Assembly: GCF_022539505.1 (NCBI RefSeq)
Contig: NC_061513.1
Coordinates: 354,311,696-354,375,695 of the forward strand
From: Lolium rigidum
Taxonomy: Eukaryota > Streptophyta > Magnoliopsida > Poales > Poaceae
Direction: 5' to 3'
Length of the DNA stretch: 64,000 bases
The translations under genes and the position numbers were made by a program. This document shows, piece by piece, positions 12,448 to 24,313 of this stretch; the first letter of the stretch is position 1; every line of letters starts with the position of its first letter. The notes beneath the pieces are model-generated. The model was not told where the DNA came from. It searched no databases and was given only the letters and a program-made list of their open reading frames with translations.

Positions 12448-15020
12448 GTTACTGCTCGTCCCGAAGCGAGTAAAACGATAACAAAGATAATTTCTGAAGT
12501 GACATGCCATCATAACCTTGATCATACTATTTGTAAACATATGTAATGAATGCAGCGATCAAAACAATGGTGAATGACATGAGTAAACAACTGAATCATA
12601 AAGCAAAGACTTTTCATGAATAGCACTTCAAGACAGGCATCAATAAGTCTTGCATAAGAGTTAACTCATAAAGCAATAAATTCAAAGTAAAGACATTGAA
12701 GCAACACAATGTAAGATTAAGTTTCAGTGGTTGCTTTCAACTTGTAACATGTATATCTCATGGATAATTGTCAATGCAAAGCAATATAACAAGTATAATA
12801 TGCAAGTATGTAAGAATCAATGCACAGTTCACACAAGTGTTTTCTTCTTGAGATGGAGAGAAATAGGTGAACTGACTCAACATAAAAGTAAAAGAATGGC
12901 CCTTCAAAGAGGAAAGCATCGATTGCTATATTTGTGCTAGAGCTTTTATTTTGAAAACATGAATTTTTTTTGTCAACGGTAGTAATAAAGCATATGAGTT
13001 ATGTAAATTATATCTTACAAGTTGCAAGCCTCATGCATAGTATACTAATAGTGCCCGCACCTTGTCCTAATTAGCTTGGACTACCGGATCATTGCAATAC
13101 ATATGTTTTAACCAAGTGTCACAATGGGGTACCTCCATGCTGCTCGTACAAAGGTCTAAGGAGAAAGCTCGCATTTTGGATTTCTCGCTTTTGATTATTA
13201 TCAACTTAGACATCCATACGGGACAACATGGACAACAGATAATGGACTCCTCTTTAATGCATAAGCATGTAGCAACAATTATTATTCTCATATGAGATTG
13301 AGGATATATGTCCAAAACTCGAAACTTCCACCATGAATCATGGCTTTAGTTAGCGGCCCAATGTTCTTCTCTAACAATATGCATGCTCCAACCATTAAGG
13401 TGGTAGATCTCTCTTACTTCGGACAAGACGGACATGCATAGCAACTCACATGATATTCAACAAAGAGTAGTTGATGGCGTCCCCGGAAGCATGGTTATCG
13501 CACAACAAGCAACTTAATAAGAGATAAAGTGCATAAGTACGTATTCAATACCACAATAGTTTTTAAGCTATTTGTCCCATGAGCTATATATTGCAGAGGT
13601 GAATGATGGAATTTTAAAGGTAGCACTCAAGCAATTTACTTTGGAATGGCGGATAAATACCATGTAGTAGGTAGGTATGGTGGACACAAATGGCATAGTG
13701 GTTGGCTCAAGGATTTTGGATGCATGAGAAGTATTCCCTCTCGATACAAGGTTTAGGCTAGCAAGGTTATTCGAAACAAACACAAGGATGAACGGTGCAG
13801 CAAAACTCACATAAAAGACATATTGTAAACATTATAAGACTCTACACCGTCTTCCTTGTTGTTCAAAACTCAATACTAGATATTATCTAGACTCTAGAGA
13901 AACCAAATATGCAAACCAAATTAGCAAGCTCTAAGTGTTTCTTCATTAATGGGTGCAAAGTATATGATGCAAGAGCTTAAACATGAGCACAACAATTGCC
14001 AAGTATCAAATTATCCATGACATTTTAGAATTACTACATTTAGCATTTTCTAATTCCAACCATATAAGAATTTAACGAAGAAGAAACTTCGCCATGAATA
14101 CTATGAGTAGAGCCTAAGGACATACTTGTCCATATGCTACAGCGGAGCGTGTCTCTCTCCCACAAAGTGAATGCTAGGATCCATTTTATTCAAACAAAAC
14201 AAAAACAAAAACAAACCGACGCTCCAAGCAAAGCACATAAGATGTGGCCGAATAAAAATATAGTTTCAAGAGAAGGAACCTGATAATTTGTCGATGAAGA
14301 AGGGGATGCCTTGGGCATCCCCAAGCTTAGATGCTTGAGTATTCTTGAAATATGCAGGGGTGAACCACCGGGGCATCCCCAAGCTTAGAGCTTTCACTCT
14401 CCTTGATCATATTGTATCATCCTCCTCTCTTGATCCTTGAAAACTTCCTCCACACCAAACTCGAAACAACTCATTAGAGGGTTAGTGTACAATAAAAATT
14501 AACATGTTCAGAGGTGACACAATCATTCTTAACACTTCTGGACATTGCATAAAGCTACTGGACATTAATGGATCAAAGAAATTCATCCAACATAGCAAAA
14601 GAGGCAATGCGAAATAAAAGGCAGAATCTGTCAAAACAGAACAGTCCGTAAAGATGGATTTTATTGAGGCACCAGACTTGCTCAAATGAAAATGCCCAAA
14701 TTGAATGAAAGTTGCGTACATATCTGAGGATCACTCACGTAAATTGGCTTAATTTTCTGAGCTACCTACAGAGAATTAGGCCCAGATTCGTGACAGCAAA
14801 GAAATCTGTAACTGCACAGTAATCCAAATCTAGTATCAACTTTTCTATCAACGACTTTACTTGGCACAACAAAACACAAAACTAAGATAAGGAGAGGTTG
14901 CTACAGTAGTAAACAACTTCCAAGACACAAATATAAAACAAAGTACTGTAGCAAAATAACACATGGGTTATCTCCCAAGAAGTTCTTTCTTTATAGCCAT
15001 TAAGATGGGCTCAACGAGCT
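12448..15020 (-). other. Non-coding 3' region of element B shared with C and D
   Basis: About 2.5 kb with no ORF over about 80 aa. It is clearly collinear with 37134-39790 (element C) and 48839-51395 (element D), including the phrase around 'gcatccccaagctta'. It probably carries cis-acting or packaging sequence, or is the remnant of a deleted pol end; this is inference. Confidence 0.7.
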
Positions 15021-15746
15021 TTAATGATGCACTCGCAAGAGATAGTATTTGAAGCAAAAGAGAGCATTAAGAGGCAAATCCAAAACACATTTAAGTCTAA
15101 CATGCTTCCTATGAAAAGGAATCTTGTAAATAAACAAGTTCATGAAGAGCAAAGTAACAAGCATAGGAAGATAGAACAAGTGTAGCTTCAAAAATTTCAG
15201 CACATAGAGAGGCATTTTAGTAACATGAAAATTTCTACAACCATATTTTCCTCTCTCATAATAACTTTCAGTAGCAACATGAGCAAACTCAACAATATAA
15301 CTATCACATAAAGCATTCTTATCACGAGTCTCATGCATAAAATTATTACTCTCCACATAGGCATAATCAATTTTATTAGTTATAGTGGGAGCAAATTCAA
15401 CAAAGTAGCTATCATTATTATTCTCATCATCAAATATAGGAGGCATATTGTAATCATAATCAAATTTATCCTCCATAACAGGTGGTAACAAAAGACCACT
15501 ATCATTATAATCATCATAAATAGGAGGCAAAGTATCATCAAAGTAAATTTTCTCCTCAATGCTTGGGGGACTAAAAATATCATGCTCATCAAAACCAGCT
15601 TCCCCAAGCTTAGAATTTTCCATATCATTAGCAACAATGGTATTCAAAGTATTCATGCTAATATGTTCCATGGGTTTTTTAATTTTCGGATCAAACCATC
15701 CATGTCTTAACTCAGGAAATAGAACAAGAAGATCATTTTTGTCCAT
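15021..15746 (-). CDS. Acidic 241-aa ORF of element B, unknown function
   Basis: An intact ATG-to-stop ORF directly downstream of the primer-binding site, where gag would start. The first two thirds are acidic and Tyr/Pro-rich (motifs such as DTLPPIYDDYND and NMPPIFDDENNND). The last 70 residues are hydrophobic and basic (KFLKLHLFYLPMLVTLLFMN), suggesting one membrane segment. I recognise the general type as a filler ORF seen in Pooideae Gypsy elements, but know of no established function. It has no CCHC knuckle, protease or polymerase motif. It may be an accessory protein that lets a non-autonomous element use a helper; that is inference. Confidence 0.7.
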   Translation of the reverse strand: MDKNDLLVLFPELRHGWFDPKIKKPMEHISMNTLNTIVANDMENSKLGEAGFDEHDIFSPPSIEEKIYFDDTLPPIYDDYNDSGLLLPPVMEDKFDYDYNMPPIFDDENNNDSYFVEFAPTITNKIDYAYVESNNFMHETRDKNALCDSYIVEFAHVATESYYERGKYGCRNFHVTKMPLYVLKFLKLHLFYLPMLVTLLFMNLFIYKIPFHRKHVRLKCVLDLPLNALFCFKYYLLRVHH

Positions 15747-15877
15747 TATGCCAAACTAGTGTAAACAAGAAACAAAAAGATGCAATTGCAGGATCTAAAG
15801 GAAATAGCTTCGAGTACTTACAACGGGGAAAATAGCTTAGTAGCCGAGATCCGGAGTGTGAGTACCTTTTACCTTTC

Positions 15878-15896
15878 CTCCCGGCAACGGCGCCGG
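15878..15896 (-). other. Primer-binding site of element B
   Basis: Minus-strand CCGGCGCCGTTGCCGGGAG, close to the TGGCGCCGTTGCCGGGGA site used by Athila-clade elements (matching a tRNA 3' end, usually given as tRNA-Asp). It lies about 10 bp inside the 5' LTR. Confidence 0.75.
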
Positions 15897-15905
15897 AAAA
15901 TAGCT

Positions 15906-17610
15906 TGATGTCTACGGGAGCTTCTATTCTTGTAGACAGTGTTGGGCCTCCAAGAGCGGAGGTTTGTAGAACAGCAAGCAAGTTTCCCTTAAGTGGATCA
16001 CCCAAGGTTTATCGAACTTAGGGAGGAAGAGGTCAAAGATATCCCTCTCATGCAACCCCGCAACCACAAAGCAAGAAGTCTCTTGTGTCCCCAACACACC
16101 TAATAGGTGCACTAGTTCGGCGAAGAGATAGTGAAATACAGGTGGTATGAATGAATATGAGTAGTAGTAACGGCGCCGTAGAAAATAGCTTGCCTGGCGT
16201 GTAGTTGATGGTGGTAATATGGTAGCAGTAGTAACGCAAGAAAACGAGTAAACAAGCAGCGATAGCGATATTTAGGAACAAGGCCTAGGGATTAGACTTT
16301 CACTAGTGGACACTCTCAACTTTGATCACATAACGAGAATAGATAGATGCATACTCTACACTCTTTTGTTGGATGATGAACACATTGCGTAGGATTACAC
16401 GAACCCTCAATGCCGGAGTTAACAAGCTCCACAATTCAATGTTCATATTTAAATAACCTTAGAGTGCATGAAAGATCAACACGACTAAACCAAGTACTAA
16501 CACAGCATGCACACCTGTCACCTTCACACTATGTAGGAGGAATAGATCACATCAATACTATCATAGCAATAGTTAACTTCACAATCTATAAGAGATCATG
16601 ATCATAGCATACGCCAAGTACTAACACGGATGCACACACTTGTCACCATTACACCGTGCGGGAGGAATAAAACTACTTTAATAACATCACTAGAGTAGCA
16701 CATAGATAAATTGTGATACAAAACACATTGCAATCATAAAGAGATATAAATAAGCACTTCACTACGCCATTCATAACGATGAATAAGTATTCGTGAAATA
16801 TAGCCTAAGAGACCCACACGGTGCACACACTTGTCACCTTTACACACGTGGGACAAGGAGTCTCCGGAGATCACATAAGTAAAATTCACTTGACTAGCAT
16901 AACGACATCTAGATTACAAGCATCATCATATGAATCTCAATCATGTAAGGAAGCTCATGAGATTATTGTATTGAAGTACATAGGAGAGAGATGAACCACA
17001 TAGCTACCGGTACAGCCCCGAGCCTCGATGGAGAACTACTCCCTCCTCATGGGAGACAGCAGCGTTGATGGAGATGGCGGTGGTGTCGATGGAGGAGCCT
17101 TCCGGGGGCACTTCCCCGCTCCGGCAGGGTGCCGGAACAGAGACTCATGTCCCCCAGATCTTGGCTTCGCGATGGCAGCGGCTCTGGAAGGTTTCTCGTA
17201 CCGTGGTTTTTTCGTCTTGAGGTTTTAGGTCGAGGGGCTTCTTATAGGCGAAGAGGCGGCGTCAGAGGGTCAAAGAGGCGGCGACACCATAGGGTGGCGC
17301 GGGCCACACCCAGGCCGCGCCGGCCTATGGTCCCGTGGGCCTGTGCCCCCTCTCGGCGGTTCTCGGGTGTTCCGGATGCTTCCGGGCAAAATAGGATGCC
17401 GGGTCTTGATTTCGTCCGATTCCGAGAATATTTCCTTACTAGGATTTCTGGAACCAAAAACAGCAGAAAACAGGAACTGGCCCTTCGGCATCTCGTCAAT
17501 AGGTTAGTTCCGGAAAACGCATAAATATGACGTATAATGTGTACAAAACATGTAGATATCATCAATAATGTGGCATGGAACATAAGAAATTATCGGTCGG
17601 AGACGTATCA
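15906..17610 (-). repeat. 5' LTR of element B
   Basis: The 1.70 kb partner of 10730-12432. It ends GGAGACGTATCA at 17610 and is followed by the TGCAA duplication. The clear similarity of the two LTRs indicates a fairly recent insertion, although many differences are single-base indels. Confidence 0.9.
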
Positions 17611-17615
17611 TGCAA

Positions 17616-18400
17616 CGCTTTCAAGCCATGAATAATTTAGAGAAGAAGACTTTTCCATCTGGTGTTATCTCAGTACCTATCTCCACAACACTTTTAGGTG
17701 ACCTCTTCCCCACTTCTGCTTTGAAGTTATAAAGCATTATAAAGGTATTTTCCCAATCACCATATAATTATTTCGTTTCCCTTTACTTTGCCTTCCACAC
17801 TGTTGTATATTTCAGCTTGATTGGATAATGCTTTTCCAAGTCTACTTTCAGTTTATTTTCAGTGGTGCTTGGTGTCTTGGCTAAAATAGGAGTGATTTTT
17901 CTGCAACCCAAAGTTGTGATGTCATGGTTGAAACTTTTTGAGAACTTGTAATACAAGTATGTGATTTTGGATTTTGATTCACCATTACTGTCCTTCTATC
18001 AGGTTGGCTTCTATCAGATATATAGCACTTGCATGGCTTGGAACCACCATCAAAACCTTTGCACTTTGCATAAAACTTCTTTTTGTCAGTCCACAAAGTC
18101 TTGGTTTCAAACTCATGTTTGACTGCATAATTCCTGAAACAGATCATAAACTCATCCATGTCTGTAAACAATCTCCCTACTTCAACAACTGGATTATCAT
18201 TGTCAAAAACACTTATTAGCTCATCATCATGTCAATCATCTACATCAACTACAACATTCTACATCAACTTTGAATCTATATCTGCATCACCATCTGCATC
18301 ATGCCTTATACGTATGTTACCATCATCTGCAGCTTCATCCATCTCCTTCTCATTGTATTTTTCATCTACAGGAATGCCAAAAATATTTTCCATTTGAATA
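17616..18400 (-). pseudogene. MULE transposase, N-terminal part (MuDR DNA-binding region), broken
   Basis: It continues the transposase interrupted by element B. Minus-strand reading from about 18190 gives the MuDR N-terminal signature FTDMDEFMICFRNYAVKHEF, then KKFYAKCKGFDGGSKPCKCYI and NPKSHTC, the zinc-binding DNA-recognition module of plant MULEs. An acidic leader (DDELISVFDNDNPVVEVG) precedes it. A stop in the acidic leader, several frame changes, and a TGA where Trp is expected just before the insertion junction (about 17625) disable it. The gene start is near or beyond the assembly gap. Confidence 0.8.
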
Positions 18401-18479
18401 TAAGACATTAGTGCAATGACCAAATCATTCCGGTGACTTATCTCAACTGTATTCCAATCAATGCATACAACCTTTTAGC

Positions 18480-18579
18480 NNNNNNNNNNNNNNNNNNNNN
18501 NNNNNNNNNNNNNNNNNNNNNNNNNNNNNNNNNNNNNNNNNNNNNNNNNNNNNNNNNNNNNNNNNNNNNNNNNNNNNNN
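18480..18579. other. Assembly gap, 100 N
   Basis: Exactly 100 N, a conventional placeholder length. The MULE lies to the left and a CACTA end to the right, so at least one transposon junction is hidden and the true gap size is unknown. Confidence 0.99.
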
Positions 18580-19176
18580 GCGGTATCACCGTTTGAGAGG
18601 CGGCGGGGATCGAAAGAAAAAGGCAAGTGACCAAATTTGAGGTGCCAAAAAAAACTCCAAGAAAAGAAAGTTGATTGCACATAGAGGATGACATGCGGGT
18701 CCCATTTAGCAGCAGCGGTCTCAACGTTTCCAAGGCGGCAAGGGATCAAAAGAAAAAGGAAGTAGCCGGAAATCGGGGGTCAAAAAAATCCAAGAATAGA
18801 AAGAATTTTGGTTCATAGAGGATGACATGCGGGACCCATGATCCCGCATCGTAAACGGCTCGATCGGAGAACGTTGAACGAGATGGCGCGATCGAGAAAA
18901 AAAACAATGCCAGAGAGGCTGCCATCTGGGCCCTACATCCCTCGGTGGTGCGGATTTGCGTTGACTCGGCCGGCGAACCCGAGAATTCGCGATGCACCAC
19001 GTCCCGGGCCACCATACGCGACGTTTTGGCCGCTTTCGTCGGGCTAGGTGGCCTCAAAAATGAGAAAAAAAAAGTTTTGACATGCACCACGGAGGGACCA
19101 AAATCGTCGGCCATGGTACACCAGCAACCACGGCGCGACTTCAACTTCGTCGGCCATGGCAACTTTTCTTGTAGTG
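18580..19176. mobile_element. One end of a CACTA (En/Spm) transposon
   Basis: The right edge, read on the minus strand, is CACTACAAGAAAAGTTGCC, the CACTA terminal inverted repeat, ending at 19176. Subterminal motifs CGTCGGCCATGG occur twice (near 19108 and 19149), as do longer direct repeats (18588-18705 and 18722-18842, period about 132 bp, sharing GAGGATGACATGCGGG). Such subterminal repeats are transposase-binding sites in known CACTA elements. The opposite end is lost in the gap. Confidence 0.8.
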
Positions 19177-19438
19177 TTTAAAGCCATATAGCTAGGCTTC
19201 GATGCTCCATTATTATTTCATTAATAGATTTCAACGAGAGAAATTTTGGGTTTTAACTCACAGGGAGGTTTGGAGCACTTACAATCATAGCCCGGTCGAA
19301 GTCGCACCCGCTTATGGTGCACAGGAGTTTGGTAGATAAGTAAATTGTTACTTCCTAGTAATGATAGAGATATGTCATGCATGGTGAGAATGCCTCCATA
19401 GATAGCTTCATCAAAAGGATTAGAGACTTACATATGAA

Positions 19439-22400
19439 TTAAAATGTTTTACCTTGGTTGGCATCATAAGGATATAATTCATAATACTCTTCCTTAATCG
19501 CACTATCACGGGAGAACATTTCACAGTACTTTTCTTTTGTAGCAGGGAAAATTTCAAATGTGTCTTCCTCCTTTGTTGCATCATAATTGCTAGCTAGTTC
19601 ATCAGTTCTAGAGACATCAAGCCACTCACAGAAGGAAGCATCATCAACAAACATATCATTTGTAATATAGTGTTCTTGTCCATGCACATAGGTATTACAA
19701 GAATCCATCTCCAGTTCATCTGTTGACGTCAGAAACCCACTGGCGGGCAGAGACGGGCAACACCGTAGAGCCGGGAACAACTAGGGCTGCGGCTGGCCCT
19801 AGTCCCTCTGAGCGACGGCCCGCAAAGCCTCCTGGTCGCACGCACCGATGTTTATCACAAGGGCGTGCCACCTGACCTATACCCGGTCAGGAAGGTGTGG
19901 ATGATGCCTCGCTTAGTTTCTGCGAGGGCACACACGTAAACGTTAAATACGAGCCTCGATCGGCTCTCGGGTTATCCCGTGAATCGGCTCAAAGAGCCGA
20001 TCCACCCATGATTCGGACGAGGTGTCCGAATATATGGTGGTCCTGCTTGATCAAGGTAAAGCTAATGAGATCTACGACGATGTGGGGTTTTCACCGCATA
20101 ATCGGATCATCCTACTCCAGGTTGGGCCTCGCGGCCACGTACGGTGATCGTAAGCCGATCCTAAACAAGGCCTAAAAACCAACACGAGGTTGATCCTCGG
20201 AACATCCTGCTTAGGGCCAACGAACGACACCCTACGTGCCGCTGGATCCTCCCCCCCTGTAAGGCCTAACTATTGCGAGATATTAAACTAATCCTTTTAG
20301 AACAAGGATGCAATCGTAACGGATCAGATCTACTAAACTATGATCAAGCGGGGTGCGCCCCTACGCCTAAGATAGGCGTAAGGGCGGCTAGACATGCAAG
20401 GGTTGCACTACGAAAGCATGCAGCATGAAGAACAATGCTAACCCTAACATGTCTAAGATAACTACGTTGCTCGCCATCAAAAAGGCTTCGATACGAGCAA
20501 CGCATGAACAACGTAGGCAGGCTTGTCTGCCTAGATCGCAAGATGCGATCTAGGCAGCATGATGCTACTCGGTAGAAACCCTCGAGACGAAGGAGTTGGC
20601 GATGCGCCGAGATTTGTTTGTGGTTGAACGTTGGTTGTTTATTCCATAAACCCTAGGTACATATTTATAGTCCAGCGGACTTTCTAACGTGGGCGTGCAC
20701 TAAACCGTGCACGAGATAAACTCTACTTTTAATCTAGATACAAACTATCGTAATTAAAGATACATGGGCAATCTGGCCCAATTCCACCAAGCAAGGCCGC
20801 TTCAGAGATCTTCAACGTGCAATCTTCCATGCCCATCCTGATCGCGGCCCACCTCCTGATTTGGCCAAAATCTGGTGATAACATCATCATTATTAATGTT
20901 CTCCAACTGAGTATCTAGACACAAGGCCTTCACAGATATATTATCTTCAGTTTTAACATAATAAGGGTTATTAATAGAGAGAGAGGAGTCATAAACAAAC
21001 TTGTCATTTTTAGTATGCCATACTGGTCCTTGCTCATGAGTATCAAAGATAGAAATAGAACTTGGAGTAGAAAGCATATGTGAGTGATTACTTAACTCTT
21101 CTTATTGTTCCCTACCATCCATCAATTCATCGTGTGCCTCCTGCAAATGGTTAGTTTCAGGGGCTGCGGTTTCACACCGCTCCTTACTTTTCACAAGTGC
21201 ATTACCACTAAGATGTCCTTGGCAATAGTTAACAATATATATTCTACAATTGCATGTGTCTTTTCTAACTCCTCTTTGCTACTCTTCATTATTAAGTGAT
21301 TACATTGGGTAGCTCATGGGAACTTTTATAAACTATATATATTCTAATAGTTCTTTATTATTACCATCTTTGTAGGCGTTGGATGTTATAAACTCATCAT
21401 AAATAGGAAGATATTTAAAACCAAAGAGAACACACCCCATACCATAATAAGATTGTATCTCCTCCATAGACCATAGTTTTTCAATAATGATGTCTACTTA
21501 ACGGTACATATCCCATACATGTGTATCTTCAAGTTCCATGAATTCTTCATCCTAATCGCTTTGAAGTAAGATCTTCATCCTTTTCTTCTTCTTGTGATAC
21601 ATGCAAGCGATTAACATTGGGCACCTCGGCTTTAAACCGTGCCTTACTCTTCATAATAAGTGTATTCTTACTAAAATGTTCTTAACAATACCAAAGAATA
21701 TGTTCTAGAGTTTCATAAGCCATTTCTAAAAGAAAGCTATCTTCACTAGTCATACGTGATATGATATGTACTAACAACTCATGGGCACCTTCAAAAATAA
21801 CATACTCTAACGATTCGCAAGTAGCACCCCCATTATTATAAGATACTTGAGATTCATCATAGGTATGAGAACATTGAAAACCAAAGTGCCCAAATTTTAG
21901 ACATTGAGAACATATTATTGTATCACTTATTGTATCCGAAGAACTTAACCTTTGAGCATATTCAATTACATCGCAATACATTTTTTCTTACCGTCATTTC
22001 ACTATTGATCATTTGTTCTTTGTACCATTCATCATCTTCCTCCATTGAGGATGCCTGCATCCCATTAACACCATCGCAATATTCATAGAAAGATTCTATC
22101 TCTAGTGCCTCACCAAAGTTACCAAAATCATTATCTAGGCACAAAGCCTCCTTAGAACAATTATCATAGGTTTGGATCTTATAGGAATAATTACTAGAGA
22201 ACGGGACATCATGAACAAGAATACTATTTGTGTGTGGAAGTTTATTTTCAGAAGTAGGAAATTTAAGAGGTTGATCAAATCGTTCCTCTTTATTATTACT
22301 AAGGTAATCAGCCATTATCTCAGCGATAGTATTACATTTTGATTTACCTTCCACTAGTAAAGGGAGTGCAGCATCAAGTGCAACCTTTTCATTAGCAATA

Positions 22401-22522
22401 TATTCTCATTGTTTAAGTGGAGGTTCTTCAAGTGGGGCTTCCTCCACATTCTCCTTTTATACGTCCTTTTACTCCTCCATTACAAGTTTCATTTGTTCAA
22501 ATGTAGTCATTTTGGAAGACAT
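19439..22522 (-). pseudogene. Decayed gag-like ORF of element E with a CCHC zinc knuckle
   Basis: Minus-strand reading starts at an ATG at 22520-22522 (peptide MSSKMTTFEQMKLVMEE) and is broken at once by a TAA. Later open blocks are 21962-22354 (acidic, with SMEEDDEWYKEQM), 21682-21981 containing a zinc knuckle CSQCLKFGHFGFQC (CX2CX4HX4C), 20884-21077, and 19439-19720 at the C terminus. The last two join in sense when the solo LTR 19721-20883 is removed. A single CCHC knuckle is typical of nucleocapsid-like proteins that bind RNA. No protease or RT motif is seen. Stops and frameshifts make it non-functional. Confidence 0.6.
19721..20883 (-). mobile_element. Solo LTR (1163 bp) of another retrotransposon
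   Basis: It runs TGTTGACGTCAGAAACC to TGGTGATAACA on the + strand, with terminal TG/CA and an exact 5-bp duplication TCATC on each side (19716-19720, 20884-20888). On the minus strand there is a TATA-like 'ctataaatatg' near 20665-20675, fitting LTR promoter orientation. No internal region or second LTR is present, so unequal recombination has removed the rest. Confidence 0.88.
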
Positions 22523-22690
22523 TATTAGTAAAAAGAGTTTTATAAAAAAATGTTGTGTAATTGTTTTGTTCTTTTCAAATAAGTAAAAGCAATAAGATAA
22601 AAATAAATAAACAATAATACTGGAAGCTAGTAAGAACTTTAGTACAACAATGATAAATTAATAACTAAAGACAAAGACCTAAATTGCTTA

Positions 22691-22710
22691 GCTCCCCGGC
22701 AACGGCGCCA
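22691..22710 (-). other. Primer-binding site of element E
   Basis: Minus strand TGGCGCCGTTGCCGGGGAGC, a full match to the Athila-type tRNA primer site, about 10 bp inside the 5' LTR. Confidence 0.8.
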
Positions 22711-22720
22711 GAAAATAGCT

Positions 22721-24313
22721 TGATGATGGCAAGTGCACAGACCAATTGCAGCTAGTTTCGAAGTAAGAGTATCGAACCACAGAGAGTTGTTGGTAGAGGT
22801 CTTTATGCCCCTCGCTAATATTTTCTAGAGGGTACTTGCAAGTTATTCTAATTCCAATATAAAGTATATAAACGTTGTTTTGTGTTGACAACAAAAGTAA
22901 AGAAGAGCAAAGAATTAAACTAATGTAACCGAGAGCATCGAGTATGGTTGTGGGAATGAAAATATTGTTAAGGTGTTCTCGGGGATTGTTGGTTCCACCA
23001 CTAGTATTAACTAAGAAGACAAATTAGATAGTCTATTTTTTTCTCATCGTGTGTGGGAAAGGCTCGATAATGAGATGCGCGTTTGATAACGCATATCTAA
23101 ATAACCACCGCAATGACTTTCGGCAAGCAACCTATTGATCCACTACAATTAAGGGATTTCCCCATGGTTATTTGTGTAAGCAAAGTGAGTCCTTTCTTAT
23201 CCCCTTCTTCCATATAGTAGTGCATCGCACACGGTATGTTACTTCCCGCTGTATGCACTACCATACTTCCAAAAGTAGTTTCCTCTCATGACCAAAGCCA
23301 AATATTACATGGTCAACATCATATAATATCACTAGAGAAAACTAACACACAATCACTGCGCGAGAACAAAGGAACTACTCACACATAAAGGCAATCAACA
23401 TGATCTCAAACATATTAATGGAATATGGTAGTACAACTGAATACAAGATGAGATCCACACTAGGGATTGGATTACAACCAAGTAAAACAAAGGGGATCTG
23501 AGTTGGAGATGGTGTTGATGATGAGGATATTGTAGATCGGTGTTGAAGCCTTCAAGATTTAAGTCCCTTCTCCTCTTGAGTGGTGGTGATGGATGAGATA
23601 TTGTGGAGGCGGCGGCTATGGAGTTGGCAAGGTGGCATGACTCTGCTGTGGAGGAATGTGTTGATGGGGGTCTATCCCTTGGGTCCTCTCCTCTTTATCT
23701 ATGCCTAGGGGGTCTCCAATAGCCCCTCACACGCTGCCTATGACCTAAGGAAGGTCTAGAGACAAACGGGGACAGATTCTATGAAGAAATGCGTCCAGAA
23801 ATGACTTTTCCGCGCGTCCACGCCCATGGTATGGGTGGACCTTCCTGTACCGATGGTCGCTAAATTTGCATATGATTTTCGTATTTTGGCCATCATTTGC
23901 TCATTGAAACTCCGATTAGAGTGTTTTTGGGCTCGTTGAACTCGTATGGAGGAGGGCTACAACACCATGTTCTTAGATCTTTATTTTGGGATGATGACAA
24001 ATGTCATGTTTTCCACTCCTCAAATGACTAAGTCTGGTTCTTTCAGCTCTTCCATATTTCCTTCTCTTGACACGTTTGCCTTGGTTTATCCATAGTTATC
24101 CATAACACCGACAAACATGTAAAATACAAAGTAAAAAAATAATAAAATGATACTAAAATTACTAAATATGCAAAGCTCATATGAAAGTGAACAAGAACTC
24201 GTAAGTACGCAAAATAGGTATATATGTAGCTAGATGGAGCATGAAACGAGTGACAATATGAGTAATTGTATACTTAAAGACCTAAGTAAAATTGTAAAAA
24301 TTTGGAGCTATCA
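22721..24313 (-). repeat. 5' LTR of element E
   Basis: About 1.59 kb, from TGATGATGGCAAGTGCAC to TTTGGAGCTATCA on the + strand. The left end is fixed by the primer-binding site; the right end by the TGATAGCTCC start (minus) and by the abrupt join to the Tat antisense ORF. The exact start could be 22724. Confidence 0.7.

Larger units (their letters stand above)
10730..17610 (-). mobile_element. Athila-like LTR retrotransposon B, complete but non-autonomous
   Basis: It has two LTRs (10730-12432 and 15906-17610) and a 5-bp target duplication TGCAA on both sides (10725-10729, 17611-17615). A primer-binding site of the GGCGCCGTTGCCGGG type lies just inside the right LTR. It reads on the minus strand. 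The 3.5 kb interior holds one 241-aa ORF (15021-15746) at the gag position and about 2.5 kb of non-coding DNA shared with elements C and D. There is no gag, protease, reverse transcriptase or integrase, so it must borrow a helper. It is inserted in the MULE transposase between the DNA-binding half and the first catalytic Asp. Confidence 0.9.
19177..24313 (-). mobile_element. Athila-like non-autonomous LTR element E, 3' LTR missing
   Basis: The 5' LTR is at 22721-24313 and the primer-binding site at 22691-22710 (minus GGCGCCGTTGCCGGGGAGC). The interior extends leftward to the CACTA end at 19176, where it stops before any 3' LTR. It carries a decayed ORF with one CCHC knuckle, but no protease or polymerase. 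A solo LTR (19721-20883) interrupts it. Its own target duplication cannot be checked because one end is missing. It is itself inserted in the Tat-lineage element to the right. Confidence 0.75.
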
